Origin: Lycorma delicatula
Lineage: Eukaryota; Arthropoda; Insecta; Hemiptera; Fulgoridae
Length of the DNA stretch: 64,000 nucleotides
Reading direction: 5' to 3'
Assembly: GCF_047948215.1 (NCBI RefSeq)
Contig: NC_134456.1
Span: 58,357,029 to 58,421,028, forward strand
Position numbers and translations under genes: made by a program. Positions 45,726-58,110 of this stretch are shown piece after piece; position 1 is the first letter of the stretch; each line of letters starts with the position of its first letter. The notes beneath the pieces are model-generated. The model made no database searches. It was given only the letters and a program-made list of their open reading frames with translations, and had not been told where the DNA came from.

Positions 45726-47779
45726 ATGATTAATTGTGCATTTTGAGACACTGTTTATTTATTAAGTTGATTCAATACTACTGGCAATGAAATCATCTTT
45801 AATGAAACATCATAAAAACAGGACAGTAAATATCACACAAGATATTTACTTTAATGAGTAGGTTTTAAACAAAGCATACAAAAACCAAGATGCTAATTCA
45901 ATAATCAGTATAAAGTATGTAAACTATAATTGATAAAATAATATAATAAACAAAAAAATACATTGATATACTTTTCAATCATATTATTAAAGAGTATCTC
46001 AAACTTTTTAAAATTGCTACCTTTAACAGAAACTGAAAATTCTAATACTTTAATTAAAAAGTTTTAATAATTATCAAGGCTCCTAAAGGCCTATGCAAAA
46101 TGAACACAGTACAGATTTGCTACTTAAAACTATTAACTTAAATACATCTTCAGTCAGTCACTGAAAATGGTCACAAGGTAAATGAAAATGTTCTAGTAAT
46201 ATTTTAGAAATATATTTATTAAATTTGGCTTAGTTCGTCTTTTCATAAGTTCAATTTTAAAATAATCTTCATAACTGATCACTATGGTCAAGAATAAAGT
46301 AAAAATACAGACACAGTTATAAAAAAAGAAAGTAAATATGACTAGCAATAATAATTGTGAGTAGTAAAAGAAATGTACCAGAATTGTTAAAGCTTATCAT
46401 TTAATCAATTTATTAAATTTTTATTTATTTAGAGATAAGGAAATATAATAAATATCTCATAAATTTGCATTTCCAATACAAATTAAAAAAAAGAAACTCA
46501 AAAAACTAAATCCTACAGTTTAAGCTTATCCAATGAACAAAATAAATCTAAAGCTTAAAAACAGATATAGAGTTCAAACATATTTCAGATTTGTATGTTG
46601 TCTTTCTGTTTTCTTCTGAGATTAGGCTTATTTGTAATTGCTCTCTTCTACAAAAAGGGAGATATTACTAAGGAAGTACTGCTGTAGTATTGAAAATGTT
46701 CTATATCTTCCCAAGGTAAGAAATGGGAATGTTACTTGGGATGTTAAGATGCCATATGTCAGGAGCAGACATATATGCGATAAATGTTTTGGATGTCTAA
46801 ATGATCCTTGGGGTAAAGAATCTTGAAAAATAATATTATCAATTCATGAGGCAATGTCTGTTGATAATTTTATATACATTTAAGTTACAGTAAAGGCTAA
46901 ACTGAAATCAATACATTTCCAGTGGAGAAAGATTTTGTCTCTAAATCTTCAGTTCAAAAGAACTTGTAGATGTATTGATGTACATGCTAATATATTTACA
47001 ACATTCTCAATGTTGTATGTGCTTTCTGAATTTTCATTAAAAAAAGATCTAGATTTTCAGTCTTAACATAACTGATTTTATACACAGAATGTTTATAAAA
47101 ACTGTTTCAATCAGGGGGTGGTTCCCCACATTGAAATGAAAAAACCTTTGTCAACATATTATGTCTGGAAATACTTAGTTTACTAGCTGTCTGCCAGTTT
47201 GTATTTTTAACATAATTTATTTCTGAGGAACAGTTAATTGTATAGAGTGAATTTTTATATATTGCTAGAGTACCTAGAGATTTACTTGTATAAAAATAAT
47301 AAACCTGATCCCTCAATCCATTTCAAAAATGGCAGGCAGGTAAACCTTTTAATTGATAATATCTTTACAATTGCTGGTTTATTTAAATGTTATATTTTAC
47401 AAAAAAAATGTTAAGCATTTCATGACAAAGATAATCACATCTTATTTATTCAAATCTGTTCATAAGTAACATAGTTATGGCAAAAATTCTTGAAGTGAGG
47501 CACTCTATATTAAAAAACTAATTTTCATTTCCTCACAAATTAAATAACTCAACATGATCTCAACTGGAATAATTTTATTAATGTTATTTAATAAATTATA
47601 ATAATTTAAAGATATCCAAAATATTACAATAAAATATTAATATTGAAAAATAATTTACATGACACATTTTTTATTTAATGAACAGACACTGATTATTAAA
47701 GAAACTGGAATTTTTTTAAATTAAATTTTGTTAAACAAAAAATCGAATAATAAAATATTTTTAAAAGAAACTATAGTGT
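45726..47779. other. Intergenic, nothing recognised
   Basis: AT-rich. A short open frame at 46638-46826 is not recognised and has no support as a gene. Confidence 0.5.
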
Positions 47780-48690
47780 TCAAAAAGGTGGCCTTCATTC
47801 AAAATATATGCAGTCAGGAGTTTTTTCATTGACTGCTAGACTCTTTCAAAGATGTCAGGTGTCTGATGGATTCTCTCAATTCCAGTTAGAATTCTTGCTT
47901 TCAATTCTTTTATGGTATCCAAAGGGGTGTCATATACAATGAGCCAATATGAACCACATTTTATTATGAGAATTTAGTGGCAAGCCTTCAAGTAAAGAAG
48001 GAAGATCAGCTGTCAAGAAATGTAAATATCTTTCACCATTGTGTGTTTTATGTAAAAAAATAGATAAATAAGTGGTCACCCAGAATACCAGTCCATATAT
48101 TTAAAACTGATATTGGTGATGGTTCTCTAAAATGGCATGAGGGTTTTCAATTAATCACATGTGCATGTTAAAGCTGGCCAATTTTGTAAATTTGGCTTCA
48201 TCGGTAAAGAGAATATCATTAAAAAAATGTGGATTAGTACATATTCGGATAATCCACTGGCATAGTTGAACATGGTGAGTATAATCTCAACATAAAATAG
48301 CTTGTATTCACTGATAGTGGTGATAGGTATGGATTGCTGTTCATACAAAACCTTCCAAACTGTTGTATTCCTAACATTGAACTCTAAGGGCCAGCTCTCT
48401 AGTATTTTTTGTGAAGGTTAGACAATTCTGTCTAACACCTTACCTGAAATCAAGTGTACATATTAAACATGGTTGTGCTTATTTACCATGCTTTCCAGAT
48501 CTCAGATTTTAAGCTTCCTCTGTTTCTGAGCTGTCTATGAATGGATGAAAACATTATGGGAGAAGATAACACTTGATTGGGAATGTGTTCCTGACACAGC
48601 CGTCTTGTCTCAAAGGTGTTGCAATATGTGAGATTGTATATTAAATGCATATCAGCTATTTCTAATCTAGTATAAATTTGATTCACACTA
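47780..48690 (-). mobile_element. DUF4817/DDE-type DNA transposon fossil 2, N- to C-terminus
   Basis: The minus strand starts near 48686 with an open frame reading LEIADMHLIYNLTYCNTFET and SSIHRQLRNRGSL, the helix-turn-helix domain annotated as DUF4817 in insect transposons (family pattern E.ADM.F.YG...GN..EA, then IHRRLRE.G). It continues with NDILFTDEAKFTKL (first catalytic Asp), IENPHAI, RYLHFLTADLPSLLEGLPL, MWFILAH (family MWFQHDGAP, second Asp lost) and ends NEGHLFEHYS (family NGGHFEHL). Many stops and frame changes show that it is a fossil. No terminal repeats were identified. Confidence 0.82.
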
Positions 48691-49689
48691 CCTGCCTTGA
48701 TGAATAAGATAATGGAAAAAAATAATTAAATACATCACAGATCAATGTGCACGTGCACAAAATTCACTTGGTCAATAGCAAAAGACAAACTGGGTATTAG
48801 TTTTTATTTACATTTACAACAATGACATGTTAATTATATCTGTTTTAATACAAATCATTTTTCTATATCAATATTATTTATTATTATAATTTCAATAATG
48901 TCTTACTTCATTGCAATATTTTCAGTATTATTAAATTATTATGTGAAACATTAATAAAATTATTACAGTTGATATAGTGTCAAGTTATTTAATTTTATTC
49001 AGGATCTATAAGGTTATATAATTTTTTTTTTTTTTTTTTTATAACATTCTTGCTTCTCTAAGTATATGGTGGTAAGTATATGGTGGCTGCACCTGTTGTG
49101 CAGGTGAATTTAGATGCTGCAGCTAAAAAGTTGTAATTCTTGTCATACTTCTTTGCAAAAATGTATGCTTAGAAAAGAAAAGGTAGTTATATTATCAATT
49201 TTTAGTTTTGTTAAAATAAAAGGATTAACACCTGTCTATCATAAATTAACTACACAATGTGAGCAAATATAACTATAGATAAATATATTTTAACAATTTT
49301 TATTTATATATGTAAATAAAACATATCTATTACATCTTATTTATGTATGTAACAGCTTGTGGCAATAACTCTAGTTTATTGGTTATTTACATTAATAATA
49401 ACTTTAAAAACAATTCTAACTTTGCAATAATAAATTATGATCACAAAAAAAATAATACCACATATCAAAACAAGATATTGATAAATTTAATTAAAAACAC
49501 TTCAAAACACGTGTACCATTTTTATTTCAGAGTACATGTCTGAACCTTGCTGCTACTTTATAATTGTAATACAGTTCATAAGTTCTTTATAAACAGTATA
49601 GTCTTTCAAAATAAACTTCACACTAAATCTTGTTATTCAGATTATTTAACTTAAAAAAGGCCCTATCACTTAGTTTAGTCTAGAAATAA
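48691..49689. other. Intergenic, nothing recognised
   Basis: AT-rich with a poly-T run near 49021-49040. A 66-codon frame at 49343-49543 is Asn/Lys-rich low complexity and is not supported as a gene. Confidence 0.5.
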
Positions 49690-50065
49690 GAGTTACTGTC
49701 AAAGACTCATGTAATAATTTACAATAGGTTTTGAAATGATGTTCATCCACTTTTATATATTTGTCAAATATTTAACCATGTTCCTGGCTACTCTTGTTAG
49801 CTGTTAACTGTTAGTTTGTAATAATGGATTGTATTTGTAATGTGGTTGTCTTCAATTCTTGTAGGGAGTGTGGGTTGCTTCGGTAGACAATTTCTTTTAA
49901 GTAACCTCACAGAAGGAATTCTTGTCTAGTCAGATCAATAGATCTTGGTGGCTATAAGCATTTAGAAATGATTCTGCTACTGAAAAAATCCTGTAGCATC
50001 TTCATAGGAGAGTAAGCTGTATGCAAGTGGCTCCGTTCTGTTGCAACCAGCCTCCTGCAGTAAAA
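49690..50065 (-). mobile_element. DDE-type DNA transposon fossil 3 (related but distinct subfamily)
   Basis: The minus strand reads AGWLQQNGATCIQLTLL (family W.QQDGA.AHTA, Asp to Asn), PPRSIDLTRQEFLL.GYLKE (family PPRSPDLTPPDFFLWGYLK) and IVYRSNPHSLQELK. The order and spacing fit an insect DDE transposase C-terminal half. It carries stops and lost catalytic residues. Confidence 0.7.
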
Positions 50066-50850
50066 AACAAGGATTATTAAATATTCTTTGTATTATCAAT
50101 GAAATTAATAATTCTATTATTAATTGCAGAAATATATTTATTAAGAGATTGTCTTTTTTTAATTGATCATCAGTTATATATATTTCATTTGCAAAAAAAA
50201 ATTTACACATTAAAATAATACAGATTCTTTTATAACTGTAATTAAAATTACGATTATATAAAAGATAAGTAAATATTACGCAGATACATTTTTTACAATA
50301 TAGACAAAATGAAAATTTAAAAAATATTAGGTATACAGTTTTTTTTTAATTGACTATTTAAAAATATTACATTAATCAAATGCTAACTATTTGTATTCAT
50401 AATTTATTTCCACATCTTAGAATTTCTTGCTATCCCATGTAGTTAAGGTGTGTAAAATATTTTAAAGCACCGAAACAAGTTTTATAGCATAATATTTTTT
50501 CTATATAAATTTGTTATTTTTATCTAAAAAAGTAGACTTTATTATAACTAAAATAAGTATGTTTACAGAAGAAAAATATATACTGTATGTAAAAGTTGTA
50601 TGATCATCTTTCTATTAAACTTATTTTTATTTCAATCTACATTACTTTAATACCTACTACTTCAATATTTCCATAGGAGTTTTGTATTCTTATTTCTTTT
50701 ATATCACATTTATTATTATATAAAAAGTTAACACTCACTAAAAACCCTCATCTTAAGTGTAAGATATAGAGACCTACTGAAAAAAATCTATAACTTGTAT
50801 TTTAACCAATTAGGAGTAAATATAATAATCCCACAAGGGGAACACTAATT
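50066..50850. other. Intergenic, nothing recognised
   Basis: AT-rich sequence. Confidence 0.5.
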
Positions 50851-50865
50851 TTTGCTTACCTCCAC

Positions 50866-50965
50866 GCCAGAGTGGTAGCATTTCAGCCTTTCTTCTGGTG
50901 GTCCCAGGTTTGAATCCTCATCAGGCATAGCATTTTTCATATGCTACAAATTTCCATTCTCATAG
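50866..50965 (+). repeat. tRNA-derived SINE, diverged copy
   Basis: gccagagtggtagcatttca and aggtttgaatcctcatcagg align with the box A and box B regions of the SINE at 42864-43010, and both continue into a gcat-tttttca body followed by a ctacaaat stretch. The shared 3' tail is not preserved here. Confidence 0.65.
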
Positions 50966-51059
50966 GACAAAATGACTGAAGCAGTCGATGTGCGTCATCT
51001 CAAAGTTATAATACTAATAATACCCTGAATAAAATCAAACCCCATTTCCATGCAGTTAC

Positions 51060-51810
51060 ATCTACACACACGTCCGGTTCGGGCAACGACATAATACTTG
51101 ATACTTTCACCTATTTCGGTCAACGAGGGATGATTTTACTCAGAAGCTTCCCTGTGGAGTACAGGATTGTTCAAGCTGGTCGCAATTGTGCTTCTCATTA
51201 ACGGTGCTAGCGCTGTTTCTGGGAAGCATGACCGTGATCCATTTTTACCAACCATTGAGCAGAGTGAAGACATGGAGTGCATTTTCCCAGTAATGGAAAC
51301 CGGCTTCGGATGAGCTGATGTGAGCTTGCTCTGCCGAAGTCTTGCACCATTCAACATGAATCAGTTACTTCAGTTCTTGGCAGGGATTGTCCCATGGGAA
51401 AGTGTATTTTGGAGCTCTTACTAATATGTGTGAGCACTAGGGTATTGGTAAAGCAGGTCAGATAGTACCTGACTCCCCGACTCGGGTTGAATCTGTAGGA
51501 GGCGGTTGACTGGGAGATCCTGGGCATATCCAATTGCTTCTTCACCCGCACCTTGCGACATATTGAATGGTGTCAGTTCATTCATGGAAACTTTAACTTT
51601 CACTATTTTGAGGCAGAGAGTCCACATAAAAACGTTCATCCAAGAGAGCCTTTGGCTTCTCAAGCGAAGTGAAGGAGCGTTGAGTTTGGCCATACTGAAA
51701 AAAAGGAGAGAACTAAGTTTCAACCAAAATGCTAGCAAAGCGTTGCCATAGTATTTGGTGATAAAGAGGAAAGGAAATTTTAACATCAGTCCTTATGGAT
51801 CAAAGAAGCT
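51060..51810. other. GC-richer block of degenerate coding character, not identified
   Basis: Base composition and codon-like texture differ from the surroundings, and overlapping minus frames (51136-51357, 51351-51551, 51421-51786) read fairly openly, for example NELTPFNMSQGAGEEAIGYA and LPVNRLLQIQPES. I do not recognise the protein. A mobile-element remnant or a retro-copied pseudogene are both possible. Confidence 0.35.
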
Positions 51811-51959
51811 GCAGGAGAACCTGTTGGGGAGACAAGGAAGTTTGCTATGGGACTGTTTGTTGAAACCATCAACGCCTACAATAACAGCTACTCAAGGCCA
51901 AGAAGATGGGACTTATAAATATTTAGATTTACGCTAAATACCTCCAAGGGAGTATACGA

Positions 51960-51962
<3 letters not shown>

Positions 51963-51989
<27 letters not shown>
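51963..51989. repeat. (AT)n microsatellite
   Basis: An uninterrupted AT dinucleotide run at the left edge of the gag fossil. Confidence 0.9.
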
Positions 51990-51993
<4 letters not shown>

Positions 51994-53030
51994 TGTGAAC
52001 AGCACAGAAGATGAAATTGTAGAGGAACTCTATGGACAAGGAATTGTAGCATGTCGTCAACTGAACACAGGATGCAATGGAGGAACACAGGATGCTGAAG
52101 TTGTACCCTCCATGTCGCATGTCTTGACATTTAACAAACCTATATATCCTGAAAATGTACCCTCCATGTCGCATGTCTTGACATTTAACAAACCCATATG
52201 TCCCGAAAAAATAAAGTCTGGTTTTCATAAACAGATGTTTGTCCATTCATTCCGACTCAATTTCAGTGTTTTGGATATCAGAAATTTGAACATGCAGTGG
52301 CGCAATGCATCAGAAAACACATCTGTCCTTATGGTGACCCATTAAATCAGCCGTGCTGGGATCTGCAGAGCTGATTCATCACTCTGCGAGATCGCAAAAC
52401 TGTCTGATTTATAACAAGAAATTAGCAATCTAAGAGATAAAAACCATTCCAAACGTCAACTATTCTGAACTGAAGCTAGGAAAGTCACTGAAAGTCTTGT
52501 CTTATCCTCAAGTTGCTGCAGCTTCCTTTAAACCAAAAGTCGTAATCCCTGAATTGGTACCAGCTCTAGCGAACATGGTCAAATGTACAATCAATGACCA
52601 ATTGAAAAATTGATCCTACCTTCAACCAGTCAAAAGGTGAAGGAAACTGAAGCTAAACAGCAGAATTCTGAACATAATGCACTGACGGTAAATTTTGAAA
52701 TAGAGAAAATCCCCACAGAGGGAATAAGGGAAGACGACGACGTGATGATAGCTGGAAGAGAGGGAGAGACAAACATCAATAGAGCCCGCGAAAGCTCGGA
52801 GGCCTCTAAAAGAGTGGGAAAACTCTTTAGCTGCCCCATGCAATACTCACTGTATCACCTGGGTTAGTAGCATCTAATGCCAGTAGTAAAGCATCCTCCA
52901 TTATCTATTGCAGAGATGGATTGGAAGATTTCATTTCGGAATCAGCCACTTTGGAATCAGATGTGGGGGCCATTTGAAGGATGGGGAAAAAAGCAAATAA
53001 GCAGGCCTAAAGGTAAAAAAAAATTATTTT
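51990..53030 (+). mobile_element. I/Nimb-like gag fossil, same group as the LINE at 15616
   Basis: The + strand reads STEDEIVEELYGQGIVACRQ, matching [20 protein letters not shown] of the ORF1 at 16318-17556, then HVLTFNKPI.PEKIKSGFHK (ORF1: [20 protein letters not shown]). A zinc-knuckle remnant CFGYQKFEHAVAQC has lost its second Cys to Tyr. The tail includes a DGLEDFISESATLESD stretch. Frame changes and stops occur throughout and no ORF2 follows. A 54-base tandem duplication lies inside it. Confidence 0.8.
52102..52209 (+). repeat. In-frame 54-bp tandem duplication inside the gag fossil
   Basis: Units 52102-52155 and 52156-52209 are nearly identical (a few substitutions) and each encodes VPSMSHVLTFNKPI plus four more residues. 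The length is exactly 18 codons, so the frame is kept. Confidence 0.95.
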
Positions 53031-54329
53031 GTTACTATTTTGTATTTTTTAATTTTGTAATTACTTTTATTTTTTTTTCAATTTGGCAAATATAAAACCG
53101 GGAATAATATATTATACATTGTTGCTTTTAAAATTTTTTCATTTCAAATTCACTTGTCTCTATATATTTAAAATCAATAATGCCATTATTGGATTAATTA
53201 ACCCCTATGTTTGTCAGAGCATTACAGCCTAATGTTTACCTGTGTGGAGAGTCTAATGTAACAAACATTGTGCTTTATTCTATTGATTCAAATGAATGGT
53301 TTGTCAGAAATCATACATTCAAAATTTTCTATGGCAAATATTTGAAATAGTTCCATCAAATGTCAAATTTTGAATTTAGATTCGCACATCATGCAATTTT
53401 AAAATTGACATTCTGTGTTAGGTTTATAGCCGTTACTTTTATCACAAAGAAAAAAATCCATGACACATTGAAATTTCCTTTCAGTGACACAATTTGGAAA
53501 AACTAGTTGATTATTATTAACATTATTACTTATAGACAAAACCAGTTTTTGTAAGAAACTTTGAGAACAGTTAAAACACAAAAGCCATTTAAAGTAGAAG
53601 GGTTTTCAATAAAATATTACAACTTCTTTAATGTTTGTATGTCTTTGAAGAATAAAAATATAAACTAGGTGAATATCCGGGGATGAAACGAATTTCTCAT
53701 ACCCATACAAAAAAGATGCACTTCAACTTTACATGTGCAATCTGTATGTCATTTTGTAGAACAATGATAACCATCTTATAATCGCATATCTCCTAAATCT
53801 TTCTTAGTTTATTAAAAGGAATTACCAAAATATATTTCTAATGAGTAATGTTAATTCAACAGACAAAAAAGAACATTTTTTAACAAAACATATTTTGTTC
53901 AAATGCTATTACAATGTTCACCACAAAAACTGATAAAACTTGCAAAGAATTGTGAATATTTTACCATAAAATTTAAATAATCTGATACAAAAGTAGAGAA
54001 ATGAAATGAACACTTCCAATTAATTTTTTTTTTATTTAGAAGTAAATAAATAAATAAAATCAAAGGTAAGTAAATTAATTTGAATTAATAGAACATGTCT
54101 TTAACTCTGCCACTTTAAAGAACTGAATTCGGAACACTTGTCTAATTTTCCCCCTAAAGTCATCCTTCTTCCTTAGACTCACCAAAAGAACTTTCTTCTA
54201 CAGTTTAAAGTTTCAATGAATTAGGTGGTGTTATCTGATGTAGACAACGCTTATAATACTGATTATTATTGTTGATCATTCACACATTTATCCAAGATAT
54301 ATTTAAAGCAGTTATATTGTATATTTTGA
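53031..54329. other. Intergenic, nothing recognised
   Basis: AT-rich sequence. Confidence 0.5.
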
Positions 54330-55350
54330 GTAGAGTTTTCATACCAGCAGTTCATTCTAAGGAATGAAAGAAATGTCTGAAAGTAGAGCTGTCACAATAA
54401 AGCTTGGACTACGACGGCTAATACCGTGCCTGTTATTAAAACTGAAAACATTCAGTTTAGTTTTCACGCTCAAAAGACGTGTGTTCTTTTGAATGTGGGT
54501 GTTATACGCATGATTTTTCTAAATGTTGTTGATTTGCGGGACACCGCTTAGGTACAGCCAAACAAGTATGTGACGCAATTTCTTTCAGGGCATAGCGCTT
54601 TTCAGGAGACTACAGAAATTCGGCCTGGCGGACTCTGGTATGTGTCCGTAATGCAGATTGTTGGATTATTGTTGGCTTATCATGTACATGAATGTGCTAG
54701 GTGACTTAATGCGCGCAGAGACCATTTATCGGCTTGATATTATCGGGTCGACATTTGATCTCCGTGTTAATTGGAAAAGCCAATGGAATGCTTGATCGTA
54801 AAGAGTTTTGTTACATATTTGGCGAAAAAAAGATCGCTGAAGGGGTAATGTTCCACTTGAACTTTCCTTCTTTGTGTTTATGTTTGGTTTTATTGTTATT
54901 TTGTTTTATGGTTTGTTAAACTGTTGCTGTTTTTGTTTCTCTTTGATTATAGATTTGTTTGTTTTTCATTAGTTATGTTTTATGTTACTGTAATGTTACA
55001 TTATTTATTTTTATTGTTATGTTTTTTTAGTGTTTTTGTGTTCTGTTTTATGATTCGTTGTGTGACGAACTCACTTTTACCTTTCGGGTAGGTAGAGTTC
55101 AATTTCTTCGTTCTTAGAATGTCAATCAGTCTTGTTTGAGACTTGGCTAGATGTGTTTTGTTTGGAGTTTATGTTAGTAGGACACCGATGGGAATGTCAC
55201 TTGCGGCATTCGCATCAGTGGCATCCTGGCTGAGGCTTGACTAGAAGATGTCATTGTCAAGGTACTGAATATGACCTCCGGTAAAGCCAATAAGAGGGCT
55301 ATGTACGGAGGGGGCTTAGGTATTAAATAAAGTGGTTGATGTCTGAAATT
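54330..55350 (+). mobile_element. Probable 3' region of a LINE, unclassified
   Basis: A GC-richer block whose right part (ggacaccgatgggaatgtca through ggagggggcttaggtatt) has the texture of a LINE 3' UTR and ends attaaataaagtgg. The left part may be the decayed C-terminus of an RT protein. No diagnostic motif could be read, so the class is a guess, possibly R1-like as at 1630. Confidence 0.4.
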
Positions 55351-57490
55351 ATGTTATTAATTTTAAAAACTTACATCAGCAGTGAGCTTAATTTGTGCTG
55401 TATCTATGTTTCAGAATCAACTTCAACTTCTTCTATATGCTCTGTTAGTCTGAAGTCATCCATGAGTAGGAAGTCAACAACTAGCCAAAGATTACCTGAT
55501 GTGCTGGCATCATCCAGGCAAAGTAGAGTATATTAAATAAAATGAGACAAATAAAAATCTGTTTTAAAATAATTGCATCTCTTGTTTTTTTTTTTTGTTT
55601 TCCTAGTTTTGTTAATTATTCAATATTTATTACTTAAATTTATTCATTACACATCCATTTATTGATTAGAAGTGGAACTGATTGTGTCCACTGATTCAGC
55701 CAAGTTGTGATTACCAATTACTTCAAGTTATTTAAAATACCAGGCTATAAAACTACATTTGAAATATGTCTAGTACAATTTTTTCTGAATAAATGGTAGA
55801 CATTAGATTTTTTTTTATATTGTTTTTAGATATACTCGTATATTCCCTTAAAATGATTTTAAGAAAAACTTTTTCCCATAGCAAAACAAATAAACATATT
55901 AATTTAAAAGATTAATTTATTAACCTGTTTTATAATAAATTAATTTGCATATTAATTTATTGATTGATGAATAATTTGTTGATACTAATTCTGTGCAATG
56001 TTTTTTTTTTTATTTTATTATCCATGTTCTTGTATGTTGCAAATAAAAATCTAACCAGTTAAAAAGCTCAAATCATTCATGGTTAAATAAAACTTACATA
56101 TTTTATGATTGATAAGGCATACATGTGTATTAGAAATAGGAAACAGTAAATGATTAAACGATTAAAACTAGTTATATTAATTGCAAACCCAAATGGTTGT
56201 GATGACTTTTTAGATAATATATTAAAAAGATGTATGCGTAAACAAAAACAACAAAATCATAACAAATTTAATTTAAAATTATAGTAAGAAATATAAAATG
56301 TAAAAAGCTCTGCTGGTCTATGTGACAGTACCAGTATTTCTTTTTTTAGTCAGAAAGTTGTGATTTTAATTCAGGTCAGGCTTAGCATCTGTTACATACT
56401 GAAAAAAATTTCTCATCTGACATTGCAATTGGGTGTTAGGCTGAAGATGCTAGACAATATATAAAACAGATAATTTTATAGGTATTGATGTAAATAAATT
56501 TATAAATGAATGTGATAAGGTAGAATACTATCTAGATAGTACACCTACTGCAAATAAAATATCTCTATAAGAAAACTACAAAATAAATATAATGAAAGTA
56601 GTATATACAAAATAATCTGTAGTAGTATATGAATGGGGGAAACAAACTGATCATTAAAACATTCATTGTTCCCCAAATATTTGAAGTCATACAAATCTGG
56701 AATTCAGAATTTGAAAGAATTTAGAATTGTTTAGCTAACATGTGATGTCTAACTTTTGCAAACACAAATTAAAAATGAAGACTGACTTTCTTTCCGATGC
56801 TATCATTACTTTGCAGTCAGAAATGCACTGATTTTCAGAGTATAAAGAACTATATATGTTCTATGAAATACATTCAATTTTGTATAATATTTTGTGCAAA
56901 AATTTTATAACACATACATTAAATGGGAAAACTAAAAGAGGTAAAATTTTTTTTTAATCTTAAAATATATTTTAATCAGTAGACCCTAAACACAAGCCTC
57001 AAGTTTAAACTTGCTCACCAGTGTGACTCACTGTACAAGCGCGTATGAAAAATACACCAATACAACCTCAATTTATCGTGTCTATTGCCGACCTTAAATT
57101 GAGCATAACTAAAGAACGACTTCAGTCTTTTAAATTTCAATGAAATTATGTAGTATTTTTTGAGATTTTCAAGCAACAAATTTTATACACAGTCCTAAAA
57201 TAATATATATATATATATATATATATAAGAAAATTACATTTTAATTGAATGGGTGAAATTCAATTTCCTTTGTTTTGAGATATGAGGAGTAAGATTTTAC
57301 CATTCAGTTTCCATATATTTGTATTTACAAACATACAGTATATTACTTTACTGTAATTAGTATTTTTGAAGATTCATATTATTTCTCTGTACTGTTAAAT
57401 TATATTAAATAAACCATAGTTCAGAATATCAAGAGAATAACCACAAAATAGCATATTTAAAAAATAAAAATAATAAAATAAACAATCTGT
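55351..57490. other. Intergenic, mostly nothing recognised
   Basis: AT-rich. A possible degenerate SINE lies near 56310-56460 (listed separately) and an (AT)n tract near 57201-57227. Confidence 0.45.
56310..56460 (+). repeat. Possible degenerate SINE
   Basis: The order of sequence elements (ggtctatgtgacagtaccag, a box-B-like gtgattttaattcaggtcag, then gcttagcatctgttacatac) parallels the SINE at 50866-50965. Divergence is high. Confidence 0.35.
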
Positions 57491-57493
57491 GTG

Positions 57494-57655
57494 GAATTTA
57501 TAAAATTAAATGCAATGTTTGGCCGATGTAATACTGGCCGACCTGTCCTGCTGGACGTACAACTGGTAGATGGGGAGGTGCTCATTAGAGTATTGGACAC
57601 TCCCCTGGGTTGTGTTATACTTAACTGTGGGTCTGGTTCAGGCGAGAAGGGGAAA
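57494..57655 (+). other. Short GC-rich patch, unclassified
   Basis: It reads as part of an open frame (GRPVLLDVQLVDGEVLIRVL) in otherwise AT-rich DNA. Its composition suggests a mobile-element fragment; the family is not recognised. Confidence 0.3.
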
Positions 57656-57659
57656 AAAT

Positions 57660-58110
57660 TAATGATTGTGATGTTATTTACAAGTATATAGCAAAAACAA
57701 ATGGATCATTTAAAACTAGATTTCTTGAACATTACAAAATTTACAAAAATAATAAATCAGTTTTATCTAATATGGCAGACCATTTAATAAACAATAAATA
57801 TTTTATTTCTTATATTATCACAAATTTAGAAATATTAGAAATTATTAAAGATGACAAAAAATTAAATATATTAGAAAAATATTACATATATAAATACAAA
57901 CAAAATTTCAGTTTGATAAACCATCAGATAGTTAGAGGGAGACATTCTCATAAAACTGTAACAGATAACAGCACTCTTATAAATTAATATGCAATTATCA
58001 TCAGCTTAGCATTTATTTTTATTTTTTATTATGCAATAACCAAATTATTTCAATCATGACTGAGGATGTGGGATCCTCCAAAAGTATTTTACTCTGTACT
58101 AGGTTTTTTA
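57660..58110 (+). mobile_element. Penelope-like element fossil (GIY-YIG endonuclease and 3' UTR)
   Basis: The + strand reads KTNGSFKTRFLEHYKIYKNN, then SNMADHLINNKYF, NLEILEIIKDDKKLNILEKY and YIYKYKQNFSLINHQ. The order and motifs (GRSFKTRF.EH, then HL, then L..LE..EIYK) match the GIY-YIG endonuclease domain of Penelope-like retroelements. The tail after 57987, with tgactgaggatgtgggatcc, fits the 3' UTR of such elements. Only the C-terminal end survives; the RT domain is absent. Confidence 0.75.
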
